Shown: piece by piece, positions 1-8,402 of the stretch
Numbering within the stretch: position 1 is the first letter of the stretch
Layout: every line of letters begins with the position of its first letter
Assembly: GCA_943787785.1 (NCBI GenBank)
Contig: CALSNT010000005.1
Span: forward strand, 79,396-143,395
From: an uncultured Paracoccaceae bacterium
GTDB taxonomy: Bacteria > Pseudomonadota > Alphaproteobacteria > Rhodobacterales > Rhodobacteraceae
Reading direction: 5' to 3'
DNA: 64,000 nt
Notes under the pieces: generated by a model
What the model was told of the DNA's origin: nothing
Databases searched by the model: none
Seen by the model: the letters and a program-made list of their open reading frames with translations, nothing else
Program-made: the position numbers and the translations under genes

Positions 1-614
1 GTGCGTGGTCGACCAGCGAGGAAGATCAGCGTGCAGGCGGACGCGCAAGTCTCGGCGACATGCGTTGGCAGCCCCGCGTCCGCTACAAGCTTGGCCATGC
101 CCCGCGCCGCCGGGATCAGTCCGCCCGCGCTATTCAGATGCAGCGCGCTGACTTCGGTATCAGCCATCATTGCCTCCAACTGGCGATAGCTTTGCCAATC
201 GATCTCACCATTCAGTCGCAAGGTGGTATCGGTACGAAAGATAACCTGCGCGGGCGAATTCGGGGCCGCGATAACAGGCGGTGGAGCCTGTGCGGCACTC
301 CGGTCGATCCAAAGGTTCAGCGCCAGAGTGATTGCGATGATTACGAGAACTGTCACGCCCCAGGCGCCAGCCACATTGCCGCGTCGTGCACTGCGCCGGG
401 CAGCGCGCATCGTCCCGACAGATTGCCAGATCAAAAAGGCCACGTCTGCCAGCAGGATCGCTGCGAACCATCGGCCCGGCAAGGGCAGGGGCAATGCGCT
501 CCACCCCCAATGCGCCAGCAAACGTCCGCCAACCAGAACGATCAACGCCGAAACCCAGAGCGGCAGATGCCCGCGAAAATGGCGCATTGGTTCCGCCGGT
601 TCTTTGTCAGCCAT
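1..614 (-). CDS. Membrane protein with ClpP-like domain (partial, runs off left edge)
   Basis: The reading frame begins at ATG 612-614, overlaps the end of the monooxygenase gene by 8 bp and is still open at base 1, so the C-terminus is missing. The visible part is about 204 residues. It starts MADKEPAEPMRHFRGH, has three hydrophobic segments (around residues 18-34, 48-64 and 86-100), then a soluble part with HLNSAGGLIPAARGMAKL followed by ETCASACTLIFLAG. The GG and the S-A-C arrangement resemble the ClpP/crotonase-fold part of alphaproteobacterial periplasmic proteins of the COG3904 type. The function is unknown; a serine protease-like or structural role is inference. It is probably co-transcribed with the upstream monooxygenase. 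Confidence 0.72.
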   Translation of the reverse strand, partial: MADKEPAEPMRHFRGHLPLWVSALIVLVGGRLLAHWGWSALPLPLPGRWFAAILLADVAFLIWQSVGTMRAARRSARRGNVAGAWGVTVLVIIAITLALNLWIDRSAAQAPPPVIAAPNSPAQVIFRTDTTLRLNGEIDWQSYRQLEAMMADTEVSALHLNSAGGLIPAARGMAKLVADAGLPTHVAETCASACTLIFLAGRPR

Positions 615-1662
615 TGACGAACTGACGCATCGCGGCACGCCCGAATGGTGGGATGGCAGCGGCTGTCCGAGCGAGTGAGCGCACGGCCAGCCGCGCCAGC
701 GGGTTGCGTGCTTGCAGGGCGCGCCGCCCACGCTCGCTGAAGGTCAGAACATGTGCGCCCTCGGCGTGACGCGCGGCGCTATATCCGCCGAGGTCTCCCC
801 TCAGAATACGCGCGGCCAGATCGGCGGCGTCGGCAATGCCAAGGTTCATACCGCGTCCGCCAGCCGGTGAATGACAATGCGCCGCATCGCCCGCCAGCGC
901 GACGCGCCCGACGCAATAGTCGGTGACCTGCCGCACCGAAATCGTGAACGCGCCGCTGCGCCGGACGCGCGTGACGTCCATTGGAACTGGCAGCGCGGCC
1001 AGCGCATCTGCTGTACTAGAGATGACGCGGAACCGCGTCGCCTCAAGCGGGGCGACGATGCAGACGTTGCCTTGCTCCAAAAGAAAGCCCTGAAACATTG
1101 TCGGATCGCGCCAATCCAAACACTCGACGTCGGCAATCGACCACTGGTCGGGCAAATCGAAACCCGGATACTCCAACCCAAGTGCGCCCCTTACAGTACT
1201 GCCAATCCCGTCAGCACCGATAACATAGTCAAATCGTTCTTCCTGTCCGCTGATCCGGGCGGTGACGCCAGCATCGTCCTGGCTCAGAGTCTCGAGCGCC
1301 GCGCCATACTCTACCTCGCCGCCATATCGGCGTAGCGCCTCGGCCAGATGAAATTCGGTCCGGTCCTGTGCCAGCCCAAGAATGCGGCTGCGATCGTCGA
1401 AATTCAGCGGCAGGGATGCGAGGCGGCGAGGGCCATCGTGCAGCGCCAAGCCGGTGAAAAGCACAGCCTCAGCCTCGATCGAGGCTGTTACACCAGAGGG
1501 GCGCAAAATCTCGACCGATCCCGGCAGAATTCCGACGGCACGGCTGAACGGAGAGGGATCAGGCCGGCATTCTACAATGCGCGGTATCAGCCCGGCTCGC
1601 GCCAGTTCCACTGCGGCGGTCAACCCGGTTGGTCCGGCCCCCACAACCAGAACGCGCGCCAT
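607..1662 (-). CDS. FAD-dependent monooxygenase (PHBH / aromatic hydroxylase-like)
   Basis: This is a 351-residue flavoprotein. It starts MARVLVVGAGPTGL, which is the Rossmann GxGxxG FAD motif; the ATG at 1660-1662 is chosen because that motif must be N-terminal and a GGGGGA run precedes it. The middle carries GADGIGSTVR (the DG motif) and the C-terminal part AGDAAHCHSPAGGRGMN (the GD motif), the three signatures of class A flavin monooxygenases. These enzymes use NAD(P)H and O2 to hydroxylate aromatic or related substrates; the substrate here cannot be read from sequence. It lies 25 bp after the diheme cytochrome c gene and overlaps the following membrane protein gene, so a three-gene transcription unit is likely. 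Confidence 0.88.
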   Translation of the reverse strand: MARVLVVGAGPTGLTAAVELARAGLIPRIVECRPDPSPFSRAVGILPGSVEILRPSGVTASIEAEAVLFTGLALHDGPRRLASLPLNFDDRSRILGLAQDRTEFHLAEALRRYGGEVEYGAALETLSQDDAGVTARISGQEERFDYVIGADGIGSTVRGALGLEYPGFDLPDQWSIADVECLDWRDPTMFQGFLLEQGNVCIVAPLEATRFRVISSTADALAALPVPMDVTRVRRSGAFTISVRQVTDYCVGRVALAGDAAHCHSPAGGRGMNLGIADAADLAARILRGDLGGYSAARHAEGAHVLTFSERGRRALQARNPLARLAVRSLARTAAAIPPFGRAAMRQFVNG

Positions 1663-1687
1663 TCGGGTCCCCCGTGATCTCTTCGCT

Positions 1688-2593
1688 TTACTGCGTTGCC
1701 GGATCAGCCACCCCGGGAACAACCTTCAGATAGGCCGCTATAGCGGCGCGATCCTCATCTGTTAGTTGGCTGGTGTTGGCGATGACATCTACCATCTCTC
1801 CGCCAGAACTGTTGAACTCAGGCGTGAATCCAGACTTTAGATACTCGGCCATGTCGGCCTCGGACCATTTCAAAACCGCTGGTGTAATATTGGGAATGCG
1901 CCCCTTCCCAGAGGGATTCTTGGCCCCGCCCAGCCAGCGAGATCCATCCGTTGCGCCCAGAAAATTCCTTGGTGTGTGGCATTCACCGCAATGACCCAGA
2001 GCTTCGGCCAGATAGCGACCGCGCGTCTGTTGTTCAGTTAAATCACCCTCAATCTGCCAGCCGTCGTCGAGGAACAGGAACTTCCAGCCGCCAAGACTGC
2101 GGCGAATGTTGAATGGGAATCCAACTTCATGCGGGGCTGCACTTTGCGTGACCGGGGGCAGGGTGCGCAGGAAGGCGGCGATGTTTGCAACATCCGCTAC
2201 CTCGGCCCGGCCATAGCTGGTGTAGGGGAAAGCAGGAAAGTAATGCGACCCACCCGGCGTGACCCCTTTTACCACTGCGTTCACCAACTCAAGATCGCTC
2301 CACCCGCCGATGCCGTGTTCCGGGTCAGGCGAGATGTTGGGCGCGATGAAGGTGCCAAAGTCAGACACGAACCGTTTGCCGCCTGCCAGCTTTAGCTTCT
2401 CCTCACCCTCGGCATCGGGCGCGGCGTGGCATGACGAACAGCCCGCGGCATAGAACGCGTATTTGCCTGCCTCGACATCGCTGGTGGTCCTGGCAAGCGC
2501 CTCGGCGCCCAGCGGTTTCGGCTGAGTCACAAACCAGAAAATGGCCAGCCCGATCAGGCCAGCCACCACAAGAAGCATCAGCAATTTTCGCAT
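1688..2593 (-). CDS. Diheme c-type cytochrome
   Basis: This is a 301-residue protein with an N-terminal membrane anchor or signal (MRKLLMLLVVAGLIGLAIFW) and two haem-binding motifs, CSSCH near residue 53 and CGECH near residue 203, each in a mono-haem cytochrome c fold. That is the layout of periplasmic diheme cytochromes c that pass electrons from dehydrogenases to terminal oxidases. It lies 47 bp downstream of the cytochrome c' gene on the same strand, a pairing common in Proteobacteria. The electron donor and acceptor are not identifiable here. Confidence 0.9.
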   Translation of the reverse strand: MRKLLMLLVVAGLIGLAIFWFVTQPKPLGAEALARTTSDVEAGKYAFYAAGCSSCHAAPDAEGEEKLKLAGGKRFVSDFGTFIAPNISPDPEHGIGGWSDLELVNAVVKGVTPGGSHYFPAFPYTSYGRAEVADVANIAAFLRTLPPVTQSAAPHEVGFPFNIRRSLGGWKFLFLDDGWQIEGDLTEQQTRGRYLAEALGHCGECHTPRNFLGATDGSRWLGGAKNPSGKGRIPNITPAVLKWSEADMAEYLKSGFTPEFNSSGGEMVDVIANTSQLTDEDRAAIAAYLKVVPGVADPATQ

Positions 2594-2640
2594 ATCAATG
2601 TCAGAGGGGCGGGTCGCCCCTCTGCCTTTCCGTCAGTCGT

Positions 2641-3120
2641 CTATCTGCTACCTCTGAACGACTTATGACACTCATTGCATGCGCCGCCAACAGCTCCGAT
2701 GGCGCCCTTCAAGGCGTCCAGCCCGTCACCGGCTACGGCGTTCATTGCCGCCGACGCTTCAACAAATGCATCGGCCTTGGCACCGATGTCCGAGCCATCG
2801 GCCCAAATCGCTGCAAGGGCGCGAGTGTCTTCGCCAAGCGTCTCTTGATCGGTTCCCGGTATCCAATACCCTTGTTGTTTCAGTGTCGCGAGCGTTGCTA
2901 GATTAGATGCTGCGGCCGAAGCAGAATCCGCATCGTAGTCAACTTTACCCTGTGCCATGGCAAATAAAGTGCCGGCATTATGTTGATAAAGCTGCATATG
3001 CGCTTTGCGAGCACTGATGGCACCCGCAACGGCGGGGTCCAGATGCGATGCCGCAAAGCTGGTACCGGCGATCGCCGCAGTCAAAACCGCGCCGCCCAGA
3101 AATTTAGTCACAAGAGTCAT
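2641..3120 (-). CDS. Cytochrome c'
   Basis: This is a 159-residue protein with a cleavable signal (MTLVTKFLGGAVLTAAIAG...SFA) and a single haem motif CNECH near the C-terminus, followed by KSFRG. A C-terminal CxxCH in a helical protein of this length is diagnostic of cytochrome c', a periplasmic four-helix-bundle haem protein that binds NO and CO. The start at 3118-3120 is chosen over an upstream ATG because GGAGG sits 7-11 bases before it and the signal peptide begins there. It is first in a run with the diheme cytochrome c. A protective or electron-shuttle role is inferred from family knowledge. Confidence 0.9.
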   Translation of the reverse strand: MTLVTKFLGGAVLTAAIAGTSFAASHLDPAVAGAISARKAHMQLYQHNAGTLFAMAQGKVDYDADSASAAASNLATLATLKQQGYWIPGTDQETLGEDTRALAAIWADGSDIGAKADAFVEASAAMNAVAGDGLDALKGAIGAVGGACNECHKSFRGSR

Positions 3121-3254
3121 AAAAACCTCCGAAAAGTTGGACCTCGTAGGTTCAGCATACCCAACAATCCCAGCGGTTCCAGTCAGCATTTACGCAGGGT
3201 CAGTGTTCATCGATCACATAGTGGAGAGGCGGCAGAATGCCGCTCGCACATGAT

Positions 3255-3437
3255 TTATCGGGTGATACGCCCGCCCGGAGTGGACTCCGTGGTCAGGAAA
3301 TCTGGCCATCCGACGAGACGCTCGATGGCGAAAAGCGCAACACAGATGGCAATCACAGCCAGCCCCAGTTTTACCCGTTTGGCCGAAGGCGGACGGCGCG
3401 CCCAGCGCGCCATCCTCAGTAAGTGAGTCAGATACAT
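3255..3437 (-). CDS. Small conserved membrane protein
   Basis: This is a 60-residue ORF with a basic N-terminal part (MARWARRPPSAKRVKLG), one hydrophobic helix (LAVIAICVALFAIERLV) and a short polar tail. Small single-helix proteins with this R-rich, PPSAKRVKL stretch recur in roseobacter genomes as proteins of unknown function; that recognition is from memory and not tested. The start is uncertain: ATG 3435-3437 or the internal ATG at 3411-3413. It lies 18 bp downstream of the porin-like gene, so it may be transcribed with it. Confidence 0.6.
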   Translation of the reverse strand: MYLTHLLRMARWARRPPSAKRVKLGLAVIAICVALFAIERLVGWPDFLTTESTPGGRITR

Positions 3438-3455
3438 CCGGTCATGTGCTCTGCC

Positions 3456-4394
3456 TTAGAAGCGATACCCAACAGACAGGTCTATCATTGTGTCGCTGGT
3501 ATCAACGTCCAGCAGGCCACCCTGAACATATCCACCATTGGTCAGATCATATTGTGCGCTTATTCCGCGTGCATCACCGAAGTCATAATCGATGTAGGTT
3601 GCGGACACTTTCAGATTTGGCATGACTTTGTAATACGCCGAGACTTCTACCCCGTCTGGGGCCACGCTGCTGTCACCCTTGTAGACATAAAGATGACCGC
3701 CGAAGGGATCATAGTCCGCCTCGACCCCGGCGCGCGCCAAGGTGGCCGTGTCGCTGTCACCACGCAGATGTTCGATACCGCCCGCAAAGGTCAGCGCACC
3801 GGTGGCGTAACGCGCCGCAGCCGAGTACGAATTGATATCATCAAAATCTGTTTCAACCCGGTGAAATGCAACGCCATAGCTCAGCGGACCAGAGGTTGCG
3901 TCATAACGAACGCCCAGCGACCGGTCAGACTCAAACAGGTTCGCTGAACGCACGAAAGACCCTTTGCCCAAGGCTGACAGTTCGAAGTCAAAAAGGACCG
4001 TCCCATTAAACGTGTCGGTGCTGGCGTAGTCATCAATCGGTGACGTTGGGAAGCCGAACGACAGGACACCGTCTCCGTACGAACTTCCAGCCATGGTGTA
4101 GGTCAGCGCCAACCACAAAGCGAGGTAGTCGTCAGAACTGCTGCCCAGAAGGGTAATCCCCTCCAGCCCACCAGTAACACCTAGACCGTAGCTGCTGATT
4201 GCCGCCGGTGCCCAGTTGAAAAACATTTGGCCAGCGATGACATTTTCGTCGTCGAAATCTCCGTTGAGGTGCTCAAGCTCCACAAAGCCGCGATAGATTA
4301 AATCAGGGCCGGACATCGGAGAGCCCGCCAGCGTCACCGCTGGCAAGGCGCAAGTGGCCATCAAAATGGCGGTCTTCTTCAGGGTTCGTTTCAT
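3456..4394 (-). CDS. Porin-like outer-membrane beta-barrel protein (copy 1)
   Basis: The ATG at 4392-4394 opens a typical signal peptide (MKRTLKKTAILMATCALPAV, cut near TLAGS). The mature part of about 290 residues alternates short polar and aromatic strands with Gly/Asp-rich turns and ends ...TMIDLSVGYRF. A C-terminal Phe after a beta-strand is the BAM recognition signal of outer-membrane barrels. Its last strand is nearly the same as that of the next gene upstream (MVDLSVGFRF), and repeated YGV and LAL strands also match, so the two are paralogs. The transported solute is unknown. An in-frame ATG 84 bp upstream exists, but the signal peptide supports the shorter form. Confidence 0.82.
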   Translation of the reverse strand: MKRTLKKTAILMATCALPAVTLAGSPMSGPDLIYRGFVELEHLNGDFDDENVIAGQMFFNWAPAAISSYGLGVTGGLEGITLLGSSSDDYLALWLALTYTMAGSSYGDGVLSFGFPTSPIDDYASTDTFNGTVLFDFELSALGKGSFVRSANLFESDRSLGVRYDATSGPLSYGVAFHRVETDFDDINSYSAAARYATGALTFAGGIEHLRGDSDTATLARAGVEADYDPFGGHLYVYKGDSSVAPDGVEVSAYYKVMPNLKVSATYIDYDFGDARGISAQYDLTNGGYVQGGLLDVDTSDTMIDLSVGYRF

Positions 4395-4588
4395 TGTCTC
4401 TGCCTCGGGCGTTTTTGTTTTATTGGATTGCGTCGAGACTACCGCATCTGTTTGCGATAATGAATCGCCTTTTTCCAACCTGTTTCAATGTGTGACTCGA
4501 ATGACTCTCCGGGCACCAAATAGCTTGAAATAAAGCATGGAATTGGAATTCCGGCGAGAATTCTGGAATTTGAAGCATCCAAAATCCA

Positions 4589-4620
4589 ACAGGGGCGACC
4601 CGGATGAGGGCCGCCCCTGT
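4589..4620 (-). terminator. Hairpin terminator after porin copy 2
   Basis: A 13-bp stem (ACAGGGGCG and CCC on one arm, GGGCCGCCCCTGT on the other) encloses GGATGA. Read on the minus strand the one imperfect pair is a G-U wobble, and TTGGATTTT follows. It lies 36 bp past the stop of the porin gene at 4657, in the 262-bp space before porin copy 1. Confidence 0.75.
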
Positions 4621-4656
4621 GGACAATTCCGCGGGCTTCCGGCTTTGGAATTGGAA

Positions 4657-5541
4657 CTAGAAACGAAAACCGACAGACAGATCGACCATCGTGTCAGAAA
4701 AACCGTCTGCGCGGGTCACACTTCCGCGCACGTAGGCATTGTTGGCAAAGGCGTATTCCGCATTTACACCGTACAGCGTTTCCGAACTGTCGATGTCCAT
4801 GACGGCCAGTCCCAGCGTGATCTGATCGGTCGGGCGGTAGAATCCCTGCAACTCGATTGTTGTCGGGAACCCGTCGTTGCCACCACTGACGACAGCGGAA
4901 CCGCCGTGACTGCCCATGTCCGCATCGGCGCCAACACGCCAGAGGGTCAGGTCACCACCACCCATCTCGTTGCGCTCGACCCCACCGAACACGCCGTAGG
5001 CATAGATGTCATACCGAAAGGCCCCGGCGACAGATGTCAGCGCGCCATCGTCGAAGCTGTGATAGCTGACACCATAGCTGAGGTTTCCCGAGCTGCCGTC
5101 AAAGCGAAGGCCCAGCGGCGTCTCGTCTTCCAGAAGGGCGACGGATTTCACATAAGATTGGCGTAAGATCATCGTCATCGGCATATGGTACGTGCCTGCC
5201 GATCCATTGAATTCTCCGGTCGAAGTATAGGTATCGATCACACTTTCGGGCGCGCCGAACTGAACACTGCCCCAATCCCCGGAATAGGACGCGGCCAGCC
5301 AAAGGGCCTCAAGATCATAGGTATCCGACGCATAGGCCTCGGCCGCGGCCACGATGCCAAAGCCATTGCCGAAATCGAAATTCAGGTCGCCACTGCCGAT
5401 CAGAAAGGTGTCATTGTCGCTGCCGACGATAGAATGTTCGATGCGGATGTCGCCACTGAAGGTCAGGCCGCTTGAGTCCTGCGCGACCAAAGGTGTCGCC
5501 AGTGTAACGAGGCTCAGGGCGGTTGCGGTGATGGCTTTCAT
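4657..5541 (-). CDS. Porin-like outer-membrane beta-barrel protein (copy 2)
   Basis: This is a 294-residue precursor starting MKAITATALSLVTLATPLVAQ, a clear signal peptide; the ATG at 5539-5541 has GGAGG 9 bases upstream. The mature sequence shows many short amphipathic strands (FSGDIRIEHS, GNGFGIVAAAEAYA) and ends MVDLSVGFRF with the terminal Phe typical of BAM substrates. It is a paralog of the gene at 3456-4394 and is separated from it by a hairpin terminator, so each probably has its own promoter. An IS3 element now lies only about 90 bp upstream of the start and may have replaced or altered the original promoter. Confidence 0.83.
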   Translation of the reverse strand: MKAITATALSLVTLATPLVAQDSSGLTFSGDIRIEHSIVGSDNDTFLIGSGDLNFDFGNGFGIVAAAEAYASDTYDLEALWLAASYSGDWGSVQFGAPESVIDTYTSTGEFNGSAGTYHMPMTMILRQSYVKSVALLEDETPLGLRFDGSSGNLSYGVSYHSFDDGALTSVAGAFRYDIYAYGVFGGVERNEMGGGDLTLWRVGADADMGSHGGSAVVSGGNDGFPTTIELQGFYRPTDQITLGLAVMDIDSSETLYGVNAEYAFANNAYVRGSVTRADGFSDTMVDLSVGFRF

Positions 5542-5675
5542 TGGCCTGTCCTCCAAGGCGTTATGACGCTGTTGTCATAGCTGGGTCGCTGTCTGACGTC
5601 AGCGCTTATGGGTCCAAATAGGGCGATTTGATAAGAGAGAGTTGTTGGCGCATCGTAACCACTGAGGAGTGGGGC

Positions 5676-6041
5676 ATGAGACAGACAACGAAGAGCGCCG
5701 GCGAGAAGATCGTCAAAGACATCAAGCGGGCGACCCGCAGGCAATATTCATCGGAAGAGAAGATCCGCATCGTACTGGACGGCCTGCGCGGCGAGGACAG
5801 TATTGCCGAGCTGTGTCGCCGTGAGGGCATCTCACAGGGCATCTATTACAAATGGTCGAAGGACTTCATGGAGGCCGGGAAGAGACGCCTGGCGGGCGAT
5901 ACAGCGCGTGCTGCGACGACCGACGAGGTCAAGGATCTGCGGCGCGAAGCTCGGGACCTGAAGGAGGTCGTTGCGGAGCAGACGCTTGACCTCCGTTTGC
6001 TCAAAAAAAGCATGACAGGGGATGGGGGCGACCAAGAATGA
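5676..6041 (+). CDS. IS3-family transposase OrfA
   Basis: This is a 121-residue protein starting MRQTTKSAGEK at ATG 5676, preceded by GAGGAGT. It has a helix-turn-helix typical of OrfA of the IS3 family (SIAELCRREGISQGIYYKWS, around residues 44-63) and a C-terminal leucine-rich coiled coil. A run of seven A then G at 6003-6010 lies near its end and the downstream orfB is in the -1 frame, which stays open across that run. A -1 frameshifted OrfAB fusion, as in other IS3 members, is therefore possible; the stop/start overlap ATGA at 6038 is the alternative coupling. Confidence 0.9.
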   Translation: MRQTTKSAGEKIVKDIKRATRRQYSSEEKIRIVLDGLRGEDSIAELCRREGISQGIYYKWSKDFMEAGKRRLAGDTARAATTDEVKDLRREARDLKEVVAEQTLDLRLLKKSMTGDGGDQE

Positions 6042-7018
6042 GGTATCACCCATCCGAGAAGCTGGAGATCATCCGGCTGGTCGAGGGATCGCACCTGTCA
6101 GCACGTCAGACGTTGGCAAAAATGGGCCTGCCCCGCACCACATTTTACCGTTGGTATGATCGGTATCTGCAGCGTGGCGAGGCTGGGCTGCAGGATCAAT
6201 CCCCCAAGCCAAAAAACGTCTGGAACCGCATTCCTGACACGGTGCGCCGCAAGGTCGTCAAGCTGGCGTTGAAGGAAACGGAGCTGTCGCCGCGCGAACT
6301 GGCGGTGACCTTCACGGATCGGAACCGCTACTTTGTCTCAGAATCTTCGGTCTGCCGAGTGCTGAAAGCCCACGATCTGATCACCAGCCCCGCCTTCATT
6401 GTTATCAAGGCAGCGAGCGAGTTCACCGACAAGACCACCGCCATCAATCAGCTTTGGCAAACCGACTTCACCTACCTCAAAGTTCTCGGCTGGGGTTGGT
6501 TTTATCTCAGCACGATCCTCGACGATTACAGCCGGTACATCATCTCGTGGAAGTTGTGCACGAACATGCGGGCTGAGGATGTGACAGATACGCTCGATCT
6601 GGCCCTGCAGGCATCCGGCTGTGATCAGGTCCACGTCGTTCACAAGCCACGCCTGCTCAGCGATAATGGCTCCAGCTACGTCTCAGGCGACCTTGCTGAA
6701 TGGCTGCAGGACAAAGGCATGAAGCATTCTCGCGGTGCGCCGTATCATCCGCAGACTCAGGGCAAGATCGAGCGATGGCATCAAACCCTGAAGAACCGCA
6801 TCTTGCTCGAAAACTACTTCTTGCCGGGCGATCTCGAAGCCCAAATCGAAGCCTTCGTCGAACACTACAATCATCAGCGGTACCACGAGAGCCTCAACAA
6901 CGTCACGCCATCCGACGTCTACTTCGGCCGTGACAAAGCCATTCTAAAACAAAGAGAAAGGATCAAACGAAAGACGCTCGAAACGCGGCGCTTGCATCAC
7001 AGACAACGCGCCGCATAA
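6038..7018 (+). CDS. IS3-family transposase OrfB (DDE integrase core)
   Basis: This is a 326-residue catalytic subunit. It has an N-terminal HTH (TLAKMGLPRTTFYRWYDRYL) and an rve integrase core with the expected acidic residues: D in QTDFTYLKV, D in LLSDNGSSYVS and E in GKIERWHQTLK, 35 residues after the second D as in the DD(35)E pattern. The frame looks intact, so the element may be active. It overlaps orfA by 4 bp. Confidence 0.93.
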   Translation: MRYHPSEKLEIIRLVEGSHLSARQTLAKMGLPRTTFYRWYDRYLQRGEAGLQDQSPKPKNVWNRIPDTVRRKVVKLALKETELSPRELAVTFTDRNRYFVSESSVCRVLKAHDLITSPAFIVIKAASEFTDKTTAINQLWQTDFTYLKVLGWGWFYLSTILDDYSRYIISWKLCTNMRAEDVTDTLDLALQASGCDQVHVVHKPRLLSDNGSSYVSGDLAEWLQDKGMKHSRGAPYHPQTQGKIERWHQTLKNRILLENYFLPGDLEAQIEAFVEHYNHQRYHESLNNVTPSDVYFGRDKAILKQRERIKRKTLETRRLHHRQRAA

Positions 7019-7257
7019 TCACAGAAATCAGATGAGCCAGACTCTCTCTTAGTTTAGGCCGTTCTTGGTTCCAAAAACTCTGACGACGCACACTGGGTCG
7101 CAGCAACGCGGCGGAGGGTTCAAAAAAGAAAGGACGAATGGACGGAGGCGCAATTCGTAGAGGTGGGCTATTGGCTTGGAGCGGACATCGGCCAAAGACG
7201 CAACCATCGCCCGGCTAGTACCATGATCAGATCATAGCGCGCTCCAGACTAGGATTG

Positions 7258-7279
7258 GAGAGCATGCCGAAACGCTCTC
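7258..7279 (-). terminator. Possible hairpin after hpt
   Basis: Inverted repeat GAGAGC, ten bases, GCTCTC, lying 8-29 bp beyond the hpt stop on the minus strand. There is no T tract, so termination here is only a suggestion. The rest of 7055-7286 shows no gene. Confidence 0.35.
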
Positions 7280-7286
7280 TTACCGG

Positions 7287-7820
7287 TCAGATAAACCGCA
7301 CCTTGCCGATGTAGGGCAAATTTCGGTCCCGTTGCGCAAAGTCGATGCCATAGCCGACGACAAACTCATCTGGAATCTCGAACCCGGTCCAGGTGGCTTT
7401 CACATCCACTTCGCGCCGCGACGGTTTGTCGAGCAACGCAATCGTCTCCAACCGCTTCGGCTTGCGGGTCTCCAGCAAGGCGGTGACGTGTTTCAGCGTG
7501 TGACCGGTGTCGACGATGTCCTCGACCAGCAACACGTCGCGCCCTTCAATTGCGCCGCGCAGGTCCTTCAGAATACGCACCTCGCGACTGCTTTCCATCC
7601 CGTCGCCGTAGGAGGATGCCTCGAGGAAGTCGACCTCGACCGGCAAGTCCAACTCGCGCACCAGATCCGCAATGAACACGAAACTGCCGCGCAGCAGGCC
7701 GACAACCACCAGTTTGTCGGTATCCTTAAACGTCTCTCTGATCTCGCGGGACAAATCCTCGATGCGCGCGGCAATGGATTTGGCCGAGATCATCAGATCG
7801 ATTTCGTAAGGGTCTGGCAT
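7287..7820 (-). CDS. hpt: Hypoxanthine phosphoribosyltransferase
   Basis: This 177-residue cytosolic enzyme converts hypoxanthine or guanine plus PRPP to IMP or GMP in purine salvage. The PRPP-binding signature [14 protein letters not shown] is present in the centre, [17 protein letters not shown] forms the first loop, and [12 protein letters not shown] with the C-terminal [16 protein letters not shown] complete the family pattern. The ATG at 7818-7820 (MPDPYEIDL) is preferred to the ATG six codons upstream, because the family starts close to this point and GAGACAG lies upstream. It diverges from the COQ10-like gene at 7950 with a 129-bp gap. Confidence 0.95.
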   Translation of the reverse strand: MPDPYEIDLMISAKSIAARIEDLSREIRETFKDTDKLVVVGLLRGSFVFIADLVRELDLPVEVDFLEASSYGDGMESSREVRILKDLRGAIEGRDVLLVEDIVDTGHTLKHVTALLETRKPKRLETIALLDKPSRREVDVKATWTGFEIPDEFVVGYGIDFAQRDRNLPYIGKVRFI

Positions 7821-7949
7821 GAGCTGTCTCGGTCGCAATTGGCGTTCGATCCACCATGCGCAGACCGCACCCGATTGTCACCAGACCAAAATGCCACGCG
7901 GGCCCGAGTGTGGCTTGCAGGCGGCGGGTGGGCTGCTAAAGCTGCGCCC

Positions 7950-8402
7950 ATGCCTCGCCACGCCGAAACCCGCCAGCTGCCCTATACTGCCGACCAGATG
8001 TACGCGCTGGTCGCGGATGTCGCTTGTTACCCCGAATTTCTACCCTGGTGCGCCGCTGCACGAATTCATCGCCACGACGACCTCGGTGAGCATTCGGTAA
8101 TGGAGGCGGATCTGGTCATCAGCTTCAAGGTCTACCGCGAAAAATTCACCAGCCGCGTCACTCTCTGGCCCGAAGCGCGCCGGATCGAAACCACCTATAT
8201 AGACGGCCCGTTCAAGACGATGGATTCCGTCTGGAGTTTTGCCGAGGCTCCGGGTGGCTGCGAGGTGACCTTCACCACCGACTTCGAATTCAAGAACCGC
8301 ATCCTGCAAGCCGTCATCGGCGTGGTCTTTAACGAGGCTATGCAGCGCATCGTCCGCGCCTTCGAAACCCGCGCCGCCGCCCTATACGGTCCGACTTCAT
8401 GA
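7950..8402 (+). CDS. COQ10/RatA-family START-domain protein
   Basis: This is a 150-residue single-domain SRPBCC protein starting MPRHAETRQLPYTADQMYALV, with CYPEFLPWC and the C-terminal amphipathic helix FNEAMQRIVRAFETRAAALYG that close the lipid-binding pocket. In alphaproteobacteria this family (COQ10, also annotated RatA) is linked to ubiquinone delivery and respiration; the toxin label given to E. coli RatA is not supported by anything seen here. The start is the first ATG at which the conserved fold begins. The following gene overlaps by ATGA, suggesting translational coupling. Confidence 0.9.
   Translation: MPRHAETRQLPYTADQMYALVADVACYPEFLPWCAAARIHRHDDLGEHSVMEADLVISFKVYREKFTSRVTLWPEARRIETTYIDGPFKTMDSVWSFAEAPGGCEVTFTTDFEFKNRILQAVIGVVFNEAMQRIVRAFETRAAALYGPTS

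Larger units (their letters stand above)
5629..7054 (+). mobile_element. IS3-family insertion sequence
   Basis: Two overlapping transposase frames (5676-6041 and 6038-7018) lie between imperfect terminal inverted repeats. The left end at about 5631-5655 contains TAAGAGAGAGT then TGTTGGC and CATC; the right end at about 7029-7051 holds the reverse complement of TAAGAGAGAGT, then CTGGC and CATC. The exact outer bases and the target duplication are not clear: TTT flanks a 5630-7052 version, but that is too short to be convincing. The element sits between the porin at 4657 and hpt. Confidence 0.85.

Noticed and set aside
60..617. Plus-strand ORF of 185 codons at the left edge
   Set aside because: It is the shadow of the minus-strand membrane protein, which is coupled to the monooxygenase and has real motifs.
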